This document shows, one piece after another, positions 24,684 to 33,654 of a DNA stretch of 64,000 nucleotides. Location: assembly GCF_000403435.2 (NCBI RefSeq), contig NZ_KE159708.1, forward strand, positions 425,295-489,294, in the 5' to 3' direction. This DNA comes from Oscillibacter sp. 1-3 (GTDB taxonomy: Bacteria; Bacillota; Clostridia; Oscillospirales; Oscillospiraceae). Made by a program: the position numbers and the translations under genes. Below the pieces are notes generated by a model. It was not told the origin of the DNA, ran no database searches, and worked only from the letters and a program-made list of their open reading frames with translations. Each line of letters opens with the position of its first letter. Position 1 is the first letter of the stretch.

Positions 24684-26438
24684 TCACTCTGCCTCCTCCG
24701 GCAGGCGGTACTTGCCCAGATCGGAGCGCAGGGTGGAGGAGAAGCCGTCTGCGGCGGTCAGCTCGTGGAGGTAGGCGTGGCGGCTGACGTCCCCGCTCTT
24801 TTCCTCGATGACGCTGACGGCGATGTTGGAGCAGTGGTCGCTGACCCGCTCGAAATTGCCCAGCAGGTCATTGAGGATGAAGCCCAGCTGGATCGTGCAG
24901 GCGCCGGTCTGGAGCCGGGCGATGTGCCGGCTGCGGATCTCCTCAACCAGCCGGTCAATGGTCTCCTCCAGGGGCTCGATGGACTGGGCGGCCGCGGCGT
25001 CGGCGGCGGTGAAGCAGTCCAGCGCCGCCTCCAGAATGTCCTCCAGGGCGGAGATCAGGACCTGCAGCTCCGCCGCGGCGGGACCGGAGAAGGTGAGACC
25101 CCGCTCATGGAGCTCCCGGGCGGAGTCCTGGAGATTCAGGGCGTGGTCGCCGATGCGCTCAAAGTCGCCGATGGCGTGGAGCAGGCGGGAGACGGTGCGG
25201 ATGTCGTCCATGGACACGCCGTGCTGGGAGACCTGCACCAGATAGCTCCCCAGGCGGTCCTCGTAGATGTCCAGCTTGTCCTCATTTTCAACAATTTGAT
25301 TCTCCCGGGTGTCGGAGAAGTCCGACAGCTGCCGGATGGCCAGCAGCAGATTCTCCCGGGCCAGGGCGCCCATGCGGTTGGTCATGGCGGTACACTCGCT
25401 GATGGCCACGCTGGGGGTCCGCAGCAGCAGGGGGTCCAGGAAGGCGAACTCCTCCGCCTTGGTCTCGTCGCTGACCAGTCTCCGCGCCAGCCGTTCCAGC
25501 TGGCGGGAGAAGGGCAGCAGCAGCGCCGTGGTGACGACGTTGAAGACCGTGTGGCAGAAGGCGATGCCGACGGCGCCTGTGGCTTCGTCCATAAATGTGA
25601 AGTGAAAGATCAGGTTTCCACCGAAGAAGACCACCAGGCCTACTGCCGTCCCGATGATGTTGAAGGCGACGTGGATAACCGACACCCGCCTGGCGTTGCG
25701 GTTTACGCCAATGGCGCTGATGAAGGTGGTGACGCAGGTGCCGATGTTCTGGCCCATAATAATGGGGATGGCCATGCCATAGGTGATGGAGCCGGTGAGG
25801 GCCAGGGCCTGCAGAATGCCCACGGAGGCGGAGGAGGATTGAATGACGCCGGTGATTACCGCGCCTACCAGCACACCCAGAAGGGGATTTTGGAAGGCGG
25901 TTAAAATCTGGGAGAACTCCGGCAGATCCGCCAGGGGGCTGACAGAGCCTTTCATCAGCTCCATGCCGTACATCAGGATGGAAAAACCCACCAGAACGCG
26001 GCCCACGTCCCGCCGCCGCTGTTTTTTGGAGCCCATAATGAGCAGTACGCCGGCCAGGGCCAGCAGAGGGGAGAAATTCTCCGGCTTGAGCATATTGACG
26101 AAGACATTTTTGCTCTCAATGCCCGTCAGGGAGAGAATCCACGCCGTCATCGTGGTGCCGATGTTGGAACCCATAATCACGCCGATGGTCTGACTGATCT
26201 CCATGACGCCGGAGTTCACCAGGCCCACCAGCATCACCGTCATGGCGGAGGAGGACTGGATGGCGATGGTGATGCCCGCCCCCAGCAGCAGGCTCTTGAT
26301 GGGATTGGAGGTCATGCGCTTGAGCAGTCGCTCCAGCTTGCCGCCGGCCATCTTCTCCAGGCTCTTTGACATGGTGGTCATGCCGTAGAGGAAGAAGGCC
26401 AGTCCGCCGCAGAGGGTAAAGAGTGAAAAAATATCCAT
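24684..26438 (-). CDS. Na/Pi cotransporter family protein with PhoU-like domain
   Basis: A sodium-dependent phosphate symporter or exporter of the NptA/YjbB type. The 584 residues contain two Na/Pi repeats with the diagnostic QSSSA motifs (AIQSSSAMTVMLVGLVNSG and GVIQSSSASVGILQALALTG). GSNIGTTMTAWILS and GQNIGTCVTTFISAIG follow them in turn. After about residue 340 a cytoplasmic PhoU-like helical domain follows (LLHAIGDFERIGDHALNL, then GNFERVSDHCSNIAVSVIEE). ATG 26438 has AAAGGAG upstream. The PhoU domain probably couples transport to phosphate status. Confidence 0.92.
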   Translation of the reverse strand: MDIFSLFTLCGGLAFFLYGMTTMSKSLEKMAGGKLERLLKRMTSNPIKSLLLGAGITIAIQSSSAMTVMLVGLVNSGVMEISQTIGVIMGSNIGTTMTAWILSLTGIESKNVFVNMLKPENFSPLLALAGVLLIMGSKKQRRRDVGRVLVGFSILMYGMELMKGSVSPLADLPEFSQILTAFQNPLLGVLVGAVITGVIQSSSASVGILQALALTGSITYGMAIPIIMGQNIGTCVTTFISAIGVNRNARRVSVIHVAFNIIGTAVGLVVFFGGNLIFHFTFMDEATGAVGIAFCHTVFNVVTTALLLPFSRQLERLARRLVSDETKAEEFAFLDPLLLRTPSVAISECTAMTNRMGALARENLLLAIRQLSDFSDTRENQIVENEDKLDIYEDRLGSYLVQVSQHGVSMDDIRTVSRLLHAIGDFERIGDHALNLQDSARELHERGLTFSGPAAAELQVLISALEDILEAALDCFTAADAAAAQSIEPLEETIDRLVEEIRSRHIARLQTGACTIQLGFILNDLLGNFERVSDHCSNIAVSVIEEKSGDVSRHAYLHELTAADGFSSTLRSDLGKYRLPEEAE

Positions 26439-26675
26439 GCCGACGCTCCTTTGATCCATTTTCCGGAGTGCAGGGAAAGTCCGGGCTGCTGTCAAGTTTA
26501 TGACGCGCCATTATTATATATGTTGGAAGAGGGAAAGGAAAGAGTTGGGGGTGGGAAATGCAAAATTTGCGTAAAACTTTAGAGAAAACAACAAATTTGC
26601 ATTAGAATTATGTGCAAAACAGATAAAAATGGAAACGCTTGCGTGGTTTCCGCCCGAAAAAGACCTCCAAAGCGC
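26439..26675. other. Intergenic region between patatin and symporter genes
   Basis: About 237 bases on the minus strand between the patatin-like gene stop (26676) and the symporter start. The part from 26500 to 26620 is AT-rich and may hold the symporter promoter. I saw no convincing gene, repeat copy or hairpin. Confidence 0.5.
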
Positions 26676-27539
26676 TCAGCGCGCCGCCTCTGTCCAGAAG
26701 GTGCGGACATCCTCTGCGGCCCGGCGGCCGGCGAAATAGCCCTGCTGCCACAGGGCCCGCAGGGTGTCCAGGTCCTTCTCCGTCCGGGAGCAGCCCAGAG
26801 TGTCCTCCGGGGCGACGACCCGGACCTTCCCGGCCCGCTCCAGGGCGAAGAGGTCCGCCCGGCTTTGGTTGTACCGCTCCGCCCGGGTGCGCATGGTCTC
26901 AAGAAACCGGGGATATTGGCGGAAGGTCCGCTCCAGCACCCGCAGGCTCTTGTCGGAGCCCTTGTGAAAGTCCTTCTCCCGGGTCAGGATCACCACCACC
27001 CGGTCACAGCCCGTCTCAAAGGCCCGCCGCCAGGGGATGGCGTCGGCGCAGCCGCCGTCCAGGTAGGGTCTGCCCTCCAGGTGGTAGACGGGAAACATCA
27101 GGGGAATGGCGCAGGTGGCCTGGAGCAGGAGGTTGTGCTCATCACGCCGGGGCACCGGCAGGTACTCCGCAAGGCCGGTGTCCAGATTGGTGACCGCGGC
27201 CTCCACCGTGCCGGGGTAGGCCCCGAAGGTCTCGTAATCGAAGGGGATCAGCTGGTTGGGAATGGTCTCATAGGCGAACTCCAGGCCGAAGTAGGAGCGG
27301 TTCTGCGGGTTGACCCAGTTGCGCCAGGCCATATAGCGGGGGTCCCGCACATAGGAGGTAATCAGGCGGAGGTTCCGCCGGCTCTGGCGGGAGAGATAGC
27401 TGACGCCGTAGGCGATGCCGGCGGAGACGCCCACGGTGTAGTCCGGCAGAGGGAGGCCCATATCCAGGAACGCGTCGCAGACGCCGGCGGAGAAGATTGT
27501 GCGGAGGGCGCCGCCCTCCAGGACCAGTGCGGTTTTCAA
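26676..27539 (-). CDS. Patatin-like phospholipase family protein
   Basis: A probable lipid acyl hydrolase of 287 residues. The oxyanion-type loop is EGGALRTIFSAGV near residues 8-20, the catalytic serine lies in VGVSAG (GxSxG) and the catalytic aspartate in YLDGGCAD, completing the Ser-Asp dyad. The C-terminal part (KVRVVAPEDTLGCSRTEKDLDTLRALWQQG) resembles the accessory domain common in bacterial YjjU-type patatins. The start is TTG 27539, with AAGGAGC about 12 bases upstream, so the start is fairly but not fully secure. Physiological substrate unknown. Confidence 0.88.
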   Translation of the reverse strand: MKTALVLEGGALRTIFSAGVCDAFLDMGLPLPDYTVGVSAGIAYGVSYLSRQSRRNLRLITSYVRDPRYMAWRNWVNPQNRSYFGLEFAYETIPNQLIPFDYETFGAYPGTVEAAVTNLDTGLAEYLPVPRRDEHNLLLQATCAIPLMFPVYHLEGRPYLDGGCADAIPWRRAFETGCDRVVVILTREKDFHKGSDKSLRVLERTFRQYPRFLETMRTRAERYNQSRADLFALERAGKVRVVAPEDTLGCSRTEKDLDTLRALWQQGYFAGRRAAEDVRTFWTEAAR

Positions 27540-27588
27540 AATAAGGTCAGCTCCTTGGTGATCCCTGACAGGGATCTAGGATTTGATT

Positions 27589-27676
27589 CTTGCGGAATCC
27601 GCCCTTCGGGCGGGGCGGTCTTTGCTCGCCCTGACGGGCAGGGTGGAATTCAGCCATCATCATGGCTGAATTCTCC
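27589..27676. repeat. Dispersed hairpin repeat, family A, copy 2
   Basis: Shares GCTCGCCCTGACGGGC with the copy at 6403-6509. It then has a 12-bp stem GAATTCAGCCAT (27646-27657) with ATGGCTGAATTC (27662-27673), loop catc. Relative to copy 1 the stem has changed on both sides while keeping pairing. Confidence 0.75.
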
Positions 27677-27796
27677 CACACCTCTTTGGCATGGAGACCT
27701 GTGACCTATTTTATCAAATTCCCTTTGTAAAATCAACGAGACAAAAATCCCCCTCTGGAATTTTGCTAAAAAACTGTTAAAGTTCGGACGCTTCCC

Positions 27797-27826
27797 TTGA
27801 AAGAGACATTCCCAACATGATATTAT
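27797..27826 (+). promoter_or_regulatory. Candidate promoter for the DUF1538-PII operon
   Basis: TTGAAA (27797-27802) and TATTAT (27821-27826) with an 18-base spacer, 40 bases before the proposed start. Confidence 0.5.
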
Positions 27827-27866
27827 ACAAAAAATACACATTTCACAGCGAGGGGAGGCGGTACAA

Positions 27867-29411
27867 CTGCAAGGCGGTCTTCGTGCGCGCTGGCGCGAAA
27901 AGATTGGAAATACCCGTACAATTCTGGGCGAAAAGGTCCGGGAGGCCCTGGCCTCGGTACTGCCCATCACCGCCATTGTGCTGGCGCTGTGCTTCACTAT
28001 CTCCCCCGTGCCTACGGACACCCTGCTGGCCTTTCTGATGGGCGCCGTGCTGCTGATCGTGGGTATGGGCCTTTTCACCCTGGGGGCGGAGATGGCCATG
28101 ACGCCTATCGGCGAGCGGGTGGGCGCCCACATGACCCGCTCCCGGAAGCTCTGGGTGGTGGTGGCGGTCAGCTTTCTCATCGGCGTGGTGGTCACCATCT
28201 CGGAGCCGGATCTCCAGGTGCTGGCGGAGCAGGTGCCCAGCGTGCCCGGGCCCGTGCTGATGGGCGCCGTGGCTGCGGGCGTGGGAGTCTTTCTGGTGGT
28301 GGCCCTGCTGCGCATCTTGTTCCGCATCCCCCTCAACGGGCTGCTGATCGCCTCGTATCTGGTGATCTTCATCCTGGCCTGCTTTGTGCCCGGGGACTTT
28401 TTGGCCATCGCCTTTGACTCCGGCGGCGTCACCACTGGACCTATGACGGTGCCCTTCATCATGGCCCTGGGCGTGGGCGTGTCCTCCATTCGAAGCGACG
28501 AGAACGCCGCCCAGGACAGCTTCGGTCTGGTTGCGCTGTGCTCCGTGGGGCCGGTGCTGGCGGTGCTGATTCTGTCTTTGGTGTACCCCGCCTCCGGGGC
28601 CTACATTCCGGCGGAGACAGCCGCGGCGGCGGACAGCCGGGCGCTGTGGGGGCTGTTTCTCCGGGCCTTCCCGGAGTATGTGGTGGAGGTGGTGGTGTGC
28701 CTCGCTCCCATCGCGGTGTTTTTTGCCGTTTTTCAGGTGCTCTCCCTGCGGATGAATCGAAAAAAAGTGTTGAAAATTGTGGTGGGTCTTCTGTATACTG
28801 GTCTTGGGCTGGCGGTCTTTCTCACCGGCGTCAACGTGGGCTTCCTGCCGGCGGGTACATACCTGGGCCAGCAGATCGCAAAGCTCCACTGGAACTGGGT
28901 GCTGGTGCCCATCGGGATGCTGATGGGCTGGTACATCGTCCAGGCGGAGCCGGCGGTCCACGTGCTGAACCACCAGGTGGAGGAGATCACCTCCGGGGCC
29001 ATCCCCGGCGGGGCCATGAGCGCCAGTTTGTCCATCGGCGTGGCAGTCTCCATCGGACTGTCCATGCTTCGCATTTTAACCGGAATCTCGATTTTTTATT
29101 TCCTGGTGCCGGGGTATCTGGCGGCCATCGGCCTTTCCTTCTTCGTGCCCAGGATTTTTACGGCCATCGCCTTTGACTCCGGCGGCGTGGCCTCCGGCCC
29201 CATGACGGCCACGTTCCTGCTGCCCTTTGCCATGGGGGCCTGCCAGGCCCTGGGGGGCAATGTGATTACCGACGCCTTCGGCGTGGTGGCCATGGTGGCC
29301 ATGACGCCGCTGCTGACCATTCAGCTGCTGGGACTTGTTTACCAGTGGAAGCTGCGCAAAGCCGCCGGACCGGAAGCCGCCGTGCCGGAGGAGGAGATCA
29401 TCGAGCTGTGA
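27867..29411 (+). CDS. DUF1538 integral membrane protein, proposed CTG start
   Basis: A membrane protein of about 12 helices arranged as two similar halves. Each half holds the conserved FLAIAFDSGGVTTGPMTVPF / FTAIAFDSGGVASGPMTATF motif. Further blocks are LIVGMGLFTLGAEMAMTPIGERVG and DAFGVVAMVAMTPL. The first ATG, GTG or TTG in frame (GTG 27978) would delete the conserved EKVREALASVLPITAIVLAL segment. A CTG at 27867 has AGGGGAGG eight bases upstream and gives a 514-residue protein starting like other family members. It is followed by a PII-like gene, an arrangement seen in other Clostridia. Transport substrate unknown. Confidence 0.82.
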   Translation: MQGGLRARWREKIGNTRTILGEKVREALASVLPITAIVLALCFTISPVPTDTLLAFLMGAVLLIVGMGLFTLGAEMAMTPIGERVGAHMTRSRKLWVVVAVSFLIGVVVTISEPDLQVLAEQVPSVPGPVLMGAVAAGVGVFLVVALLRILFRIPLNGLLIASYLVIFILACFVPGDFLAIAFDSGGVTTGPMTVPFIMALGVGVSSIRSDENAAQDSFGLVALCSVGPVLAVLILSLVYPASGAYIPAETAAAADSRALWGLFLRAFPEYVVEVVVCLAPIAVFFAVFQVLSLRMNRKKVLKIVVGLLYTGLGLAVFLTGVNVGFLPAGTYLGQQIAKLHWNWVLVPIGMLMGWYIVQAEPAVHVLNHQVEEITSGAIPGGAMSASLSIGVAVSIGLSMLRILTGISIFYFLVPGYLAAIGLSFFVPRIFTAIAFDSGGVASGPMTATFLLPFAMGACQALGGNVITDAFGVVAMVAMTPLLTIQLLGLVYQWKLRKAAGPEAAVPEEEIIEL

Positions 29412-29449
29412 TGCCGGGAAAACAGCTCTTGCGGAGAGGAGAGACTGCC

Positions 29450-30115
29450 ATGGGTGGAGCCGATCTCATGATTACCATCACGGACCGCAGCCGGGGCGGA
29501 GAGTTTGCCGCCTGGTTCCAGAGCCAGGGCGTCCCCCTGGTGCTGACGCTTCTGGGCCAGGGTACAGCCACCACGGAGATCCTGGACTTCCTGGGCCTGG
29601 AGGCCACGGAGAAGGCGGTGCTGCTGTGCGTGACGCCCCACTCCCCCCGCCTGGTGCGCCGGGCGGCCAAGGAGCTTTGGCTGGACATCCCGGGCCGGGG
29701 CATATTGATGACGGTGCCTGTATCCACCATCGGCGGCGCGGCCGCCAGAGACTATCTCTTACAGCAGGAGGCGGAGGAGCGTATGGAGCGGGAACAGACC
29801 CATGAGCTGATCGTCGTAATCACCAACCAGGGCTGTACGGACAAGGTCATGGACGCCGCCCGGGCCGCCGGGGCCACGGGGGGGACCTCCATCCATGCCA
29901 AGGGCACCGGCGCGGAGCTGGCCCGGAGGTTTCTGGGCGTGTCCATCGCCGCGGAGCGGGAGCTGATCTTCATTCTGGCCCGGAAGGAGGACCGCTCCCC
30001 CATCATGAAGGCGGTGATGAGTCAGGCGGGCATTCACTCGGCGGCCCAGTCCCTGGCCTTCTCCCTGCCCGTCAGCGACATCGCGGGACTCCGCCAGCTG
30101 GACGGGGAGAACTGA
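29450..30115 (+). CDS. Tandem PII-like (P-II family) regulatory protein
   Basis: The 221 residues look like two PII-type ferredoxin-like domains. The N-terminal one spans about 7-100 (LMITITDRSRGGEFAAWFQSQGV, then TEKAVLLCVTPHSPRLVRRA). The C-terminal one spans about 118-215 (ELIVVITNQGCTDKVMDAARAAGATGGTSIHAKGTG, then ERELIFILARKEDRSPIMKAVM). Classic PII T-loop uridylation tyrosine and trimer motifs are not evident. It lies 38 bases after the DUF1538 gene with GGAGAGGAG ahead of the ATG. By analogy with PII control of AmtB, it probably gates or senses the state of that membrane protein; this is inference. Confidence 0.83.
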   Translation: MGGADLMITITDRSRGGEFAAWFQSQGVPLVLTLLGQGTATTEILDFLGLEATEKAVLLCVTPHSPRLVRRAAKELWLDIPGRGILMTVPVSTIGGAAARDYLLQQEAEERMEREQTHELIVVITNQGCTDKVMDAARAAGATGGTSIHAKGTGAELARRFLGVSIAAERELIFILARKEDRSPIMKAVMSQAGIHSAAQSLAFSLPVSDIAGLRQLDGEN

Positions 30116-30128
30116 ACGAACCGCTTTC

Positions 30129-30275
30129 AGACTGTCAAAAAACGCTGGAGATTTCGTCAACGGAAAGGAAGGGTGTGTGCGGGCTGTGCCCGCAGGCACG
30201 TTTCGGAGGCCAACCGCCTGTAGGGCGGCTCTTAGGCCGGAGATAACCCAAGAGGGGTTTCCTGCGCCATTGAAA
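30129..30275. repeat. Dispersed repeat, family D, copy 1
   Basis: Begins CAGACTGTCAAAAAACG, contains GAAGGGTGTGTGCGGG and ends near AGAGGGGTTTCCTGCGCCAT. The same ends occur at 58518-58605, where about 60 internal bases are missing. Both copies lie just past the 3' end of a plus-strand gene. Confidence 0.65.
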
Positions 30276-30282
30276 TCTACAG

Positions 30283-30348
30283 CAGCTTGTCGAAAATACT
30301 TTTTCGACAAGCTGAACCGGCATGGCTCCAAAGCCATGCCGGTTTTTT
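30283..30348. terminator. Two stacked hairpins ending the PII and flippase genes
   Basis: The first stem is CAGCTTGTCGAAAA (30283-30296) with its complement at 30301-30314. The second is AACCGGCATGGCT (30315-30327) with AGCCATGCCGGTT (30332-30344), followed by TTTT. The second lies directly against the stop codon of the minus-strand flippase gene and can serve both directions. Confidence 0.85.
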
Positions 30349-31870
30349 ATGTCCGCCGTCCGTGCCGCTGGGCCAGACCCCGGAGCCAGAGCAGGTCCCC
30401 CCAGCGTACCACCCGGAGCAGCGTCCACAGGAGGAACAAAACCGCCAGATACCACGCCCCCGGCAGCAGGACCCCCCGGAGGCCCGGCGTTTTTGGCAGC
30501 AGGGTTACGCTCCACCCGGCCGCTCCGGCGCAGAGGAGAGCCCGCAGGGACAGCCCGGTCTCCAGCCGCGCCCCGGAGACCCGCAGCAGGCGGCGGAGGC
30601 TGAGGCAGAAGTTGATGAGATGGGTGACGGCGAAGCTGAGATAGTACCCGTTCAGCCCGTATTGGGGCAGCAGCAGCCACAGAAAGCTCACGTCCAGAAA
30701 GGAGGTCAGCAGGTTGTACCGGGCGTTGGCGTTCTGCTGGCCCAGGCCCTTGCAGACGGCGTCCACAATGGCGTCGGTATAGAGCAGGGGAATCAGGGGT
30801 GCGTAGAGCCGCAGAGCGGGGCCCACGGCCTGGTCATGGTACAGCAGCTCCCCCAGGGCGTCCGCCCCGGCGAAGAGAACCCCGGCGGCGCAGAGGCTGA
30901 ACAGCAGCGAGACCCGCAGTCCCCGCCGGACCAGGTAGCGGATGCGGGGCGTCCGCCGCCCGGCGGCGCAGCGGGAGAACTCCGGCACCAGCAGCTCCGC
31001 CAGGGAGAAGAGGATGGCGGCGGGGAACATCAGCACGGGGAACACCATGCCGTGGAGCACGCCATAATCCGCCAGGGCGTCAGCGGTGCCGGCGAACCGG
31101 GCCAGCCGCTTGGGGACGATGAGATTTTCAATGGTGTTCAGTCCGGAGCGCAGATCGTCCGCTACGGCCAGGGGCAGGGCGATGCGCAAAATGCGCCGGT
31201 AGGGCGGCTTTTGGGGCTTTTGCTCCGGCGGCAGGGCGCCCCGGTGGAGGAGCCGCAGGGCCCGGTAGGCCGCCAGGGCGGCGGCGCCGCTGCCCAGAAC
31301 CACGGAGAGGCAGGCCCGCCCCGCGTCCGCCCCGGCCCAGCGGGAGAGAAGGAGGAAGGTGACCGCCATGGCGCAGCCCTGCTCCAAAAACTCCACCCCC
31401 ACCAGGTCTCCGATGCGCCCGGCGGCGGTGAAATACCCGGTCATGACGCCGTAGAGGCAGCAGATGGGCAGGATCATGGCGCACACCCGCAGGGAGGGAA
31501 TGGCGGCGGGGCCGCCGATCCAGTTCTCCGCCAGCCAGGGGGCCAGCTGCCAGAGGAGAAACAGCGACAGGATGCTGCACGTCAAACTGTACTGAAAGCA
31601 CCCGGACAGAACGGCGTGGACCCCCTGAGGGCGGTTTCGGCCAAACTCCTCGGCGGAGAGGTACATGGCGCAGGTGCGGATGCCTGCGGAGCCAACCGTA
31701 AAGGACATTGTCTTTACGGAGAGAATCAGCTGCAAAAGGCCGATCCCCGCGGCGCCGATGCGTCCGGAGAGATAGACCTGAAAGCTCATACCCGCCAGCC
31801 GCAGCAGCAGATTGGCGGCGGTCAGGAGCAGCGTGCCCCGTACAATGGAGGACCCCTTTTTTTCGTTCAA
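30347..31870 (-). CDS. SpoVB-like polysaccharide flippase (MOP superfamily)
   Basis: A 507-residue protein with about 14 membrane helices, matching oligosaccharide/lipid flippases of the SpoVB/MurJ type. It begins SSIVRGTLLLTAANLLLRLAGMSFQVYLSGRIGAAGIGLLQLILSV and has ALADYGVLHGMVFPVLMFPAAILFSLAELLVPEFSR in the middle, both typical of SpoVB. The start is TTG 31870, with AGAGGTGGG four bases upstream. An ATG at 31915 has no ribosome site. In spore formers SpoVB is required for cortex peptidoglycan. Other uses, such as capsule or teichoic acid precursors, cannot be excluded. Confidence 0.82.
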   Translation of the reverse strand: MNEKKGSSIVRGTLLLTAANLLLRLAGMSFQVYLSGRIGAAGIGLLQLILSVKTMSFTVGSAGIRTCAMYLSAEEFGRNRPQGVHAVLSGCFQYSLTCSILSLFLLWQLAPWLAENWIGGPAAIPSLRVCAMILPICCLYGVMTGYFTAAGRIGDLVGVEFLEQGCAMAVTFLLLSRWAGADAGRACLSVVLGSGAAALAAYRALRLLHRGALPPEQKPQKPPYRRILRIALPLAVADDLRSGLNTIENLIVPKRLARFAGTADALADYGVLHGMVFPVLMFPAAILFSLAELLVPEFSRCAAGRRTPRIRYLVRRGLRVSLLFSLCAAGVLFAGADALGELLYHDQAVGPALRLYAPLIPLLYTDAIVDAVCKGLGQQNANARYNLLTSFLDVSFLWLLLPQYGLNGYYLSFAVTHLINFCLSLRRLLRVSGARLETGLSLRALLCAGAAGWSVTLLPKTPGLRGVLLPGAWYLAVLFLLWTLLRVVRWGDLLWLRGLAQRHGRRT

Positions 31871-31922
31871 CGTTCCCACCTCTCTATACACTATGTGGAC
31901 AGGGTGGGACAACATGACGGAA

Positions 31923-31953
31923 AAAGCTGTCCGGAATTGTCCGAACAGCTTCT
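31923..31953. terminator. Short hairpin beside the MITE-like element
   Basis: AAGCTGTCCG pairs imperfectly with CCGAACAGCTT around gaattgt, followed by CTTTT. It lies at the promoter side of the flippase gene and directly next to the element at 31955. Confidence 0.5.
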
Positions 31954-31954
31954 T

Positions 31955-32042
31955 TTAGGCATTGTTCAATAAATGGCAAGATGCGCAGCGGCGGAAAAGA
32001 TCCGTCGTTTGGGGGCTTTGGCATTTTTCAAATCAAGGCATA
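31955..32042. mobile_element. Internally deleted copy of the MITE-like element (88 bp)
   Basis: Begins TTAGGCATTGTTCAATAAATGGC and ends GCATTTTTCAAATCAAGGCATA. It retains the GATCCGTCGTTTGGGGGC segment that matches GATCCACCGTTTGGGCG in the full copies. The middle 80 or so bases are missing. It ends five bases before the merR stop codon. Confidence 0.65.
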
Positions 32043-32047
32043 GGGGG

Positions 32048-32443
32048 TCAGATTTCTTCTTTTCCCTCCGGACCTTGGCCGGAACCCTGCAGGGCGATCC
32101 GCCGGGCGTAGAGGTCGATTTTGTAGTCCAGCCGGTCCAGGGAGGCCTGCATGTCCGCCATCCGGGCGGTCAGCTGCTCCCGCTGGCGCACCAGCAGGGC
32201 CCGGCGGGCCTCCAAGGTGCCGTTCCCCTGCTGGGCCAGGGCGGCGTATTCGATCAGGGCCTCAATCTGCACGCCGGCGGCGCGCATGCACTTCATCAGC
32301 TCCACCCACTGGCAGGACTCCTCGCCGTAATCCCGCGCGCCGCTCTTTCCCCGGGGCACCGGGGGAATCAGGCCGATGCGCTCGTAATAGCGCAGGGTGT
32401 CCGGTGTCAGGCCGTACTTTTTGCCGACCTCTGTGATGGTCAT
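32048..32443 (-). CDS. MerR family transcriptional regulator
   Basis: A regulator of 131 residues with an N-terminal MerR helix-turn-helix and wing (MTITEVGKKYGLTPDTLRYYERIGLIPPVPRGKSGARDYGEESCQWVELMKCMRAAGVQI) and a C-terminal dimerisation coiled coil (residues about 75-120). No conserved metal-binding cysteine cluster is present in the short C-terminal part, so it is more like AdhR-type regulators than metal sensors. It lies 28 bases after the aldo/keto reductase. A 19-base-spacer promoter upstream of that gene (33655-33685) is its likely target. ATG 32443 follows AAAGGAGG. Confidence 0.9.
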   Translation of the reverse strand: MTITEVGKKYGLTPDTLRYYERIGLIPPVPRGKSGARDYGEESCQWVELMKCMRAAGVQIEALIEYAALAQQGNGTLEARRALLVRQREQLTARMADMQASLDRLDYKIDLYARRIALQGSGQGPEGKEEI

Positions 32444-32471
32444 AGGGTACCTCCTTTTGTACAGGGCGCCC

Positions 32472-33619
32472 TCAGGCGCCGAACAGGGCGGCGGCCTGGC
32501 GCATATTCTCCACGATGGGTACGCCGAAGGGGCACCGCTTTTCACAGGCGCCGCAGGCGATGCACTCCGCCGCCCGGTGGGGCAGGAGGGCGTAGTGCTC
32601 CCGCACGGTCTCCGGCACGGCGCCTTGGGCCCGGCAGAGGTTCAAAAACTTGGTGGCCGCCGCCACATCGATGCCTTTGGGGCAGGGGGCGCAGTGGCCG
32701 CAGTACATGCAGTGCCCCTGCCAGCTGATTTTGGGCAGGGCGGCCAGGGCGGCGGCGTAGTCCCGTTCGCTCTCCGGCGCGTCCTCATAGGCGGCGCTGG
32801 CGTCCAGGTCCTCCAGGGTCCGGGCTCCGCACATGACGGAGGCCACCGCCGGGCGGGTCAGGGCGTAGTGGAGGCACTGGAGGGCCGTCAGGGCGCGTCC
32901 GGCGGGGGAGAGGGTTTGGCTGAGCAGGTCGCCGCCGCCGAAGGCCTTCATCACCGTGATGCCCACCCCAAGACGCTGGCAGGTCTCATATAGCTCCTGC
33001 CGCTGGGGGTCCATGTTCACCAGGCTGTTTTCGTAGTTCTTGGGGGCCCACAGCTCCTCCACGTCCTCCCCGGCGGGCTGGAGATCGTAGCAGGGGTTGA
33101 CACTGAACATCAGCACGTCGATGAGTCCGGTGTTCACCGCCGCCAGGGCCACCTCCGGGTTGTGGCTGGAAAGGCCGATGCAGCCAATGGTCCCCGCCGC
33201 CCTCAGCTCCCGGGCGTAGGCCATGACGGGGCCGTTCGCCACCGTCTCCCAGTCCGCCATGGAGTCCACATAGTGGATCATGCCAATCTCTACGCGGTCC
33301 GTCTCCAGCCGGTTCAGCTGGTCGGCAAAGCCCTCCCGGACCTCGCCGATGTCCGGGTGCGCTTGTACTGTCCGTCCTTCCACACGGAGCACAGGTGGGC
33401 CTGGAGGACGAACTTCTCCCGCCGCCCCCGCAGGGCACGGCCCAGGTTGGAGCGTACCTCCGGGTTGGAGGTGTAGAGGTCGACGCAGTTGACGCCCAGG
33501 GCCTCCATCCGGTCCACAAAGGCCAGAACCTGCTCATAGGGCTTATCCACAAATCCCTCGCAGCCCATGCCGATCTCGCTGACGCGGATGCCGGTGCGGC
33601 CCAATGTACGGTATACCAT
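32472..33619 (-). pseudogene. Aldo/keto reductase with C-terminal [4Fe-4S] motifs, frameshifted
   Basis: The reading frame starts at ATG 33619 (MVYRTLGRTGIRVSEIGMG, ribosome site AAAGGAGAG) and is open to about 33353. It then continues one frame over to 32472. The first frame runs GKFVLQAHLCS-like sequence to WKDGQYKRTR; the second resumes DIGEVREGFADQLNRL. One extra C at 33353-33354 would restore a protein of about 382 residues. Catalytic blocks are present (CVDLYTSNPEVR, VEIGMIHYVDS, IGLSSHNPEV, VMCGARTLEDL). The C-terminal CMYCGHCAPCP and CIACGACEKRCPFGVP are ferredoxin motifs as in known AKR-ferredoxin fusions. It is either a recent pseudogene or a sequencing error in a C-run. Confidence 0.83.
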
Positions 33620-33654
33620 GATACACTCTCCTTTTGGATATGTTATGTATGAAG

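Noticed and set aside
27978..29411. GTG 27978 as the start of the DUF1538 gene
   Set aside because: It would remove a conserved first helix and has no ribosome site; the CTG at 27867 has both.
30129..30346. CRISPR-like or tandem repeats after the PII gene
   Set aside because: The repeated sequences are inverted hairpin arms, not regularly spaced direct repeats. No CRISPR array was seen anywhere in the window.
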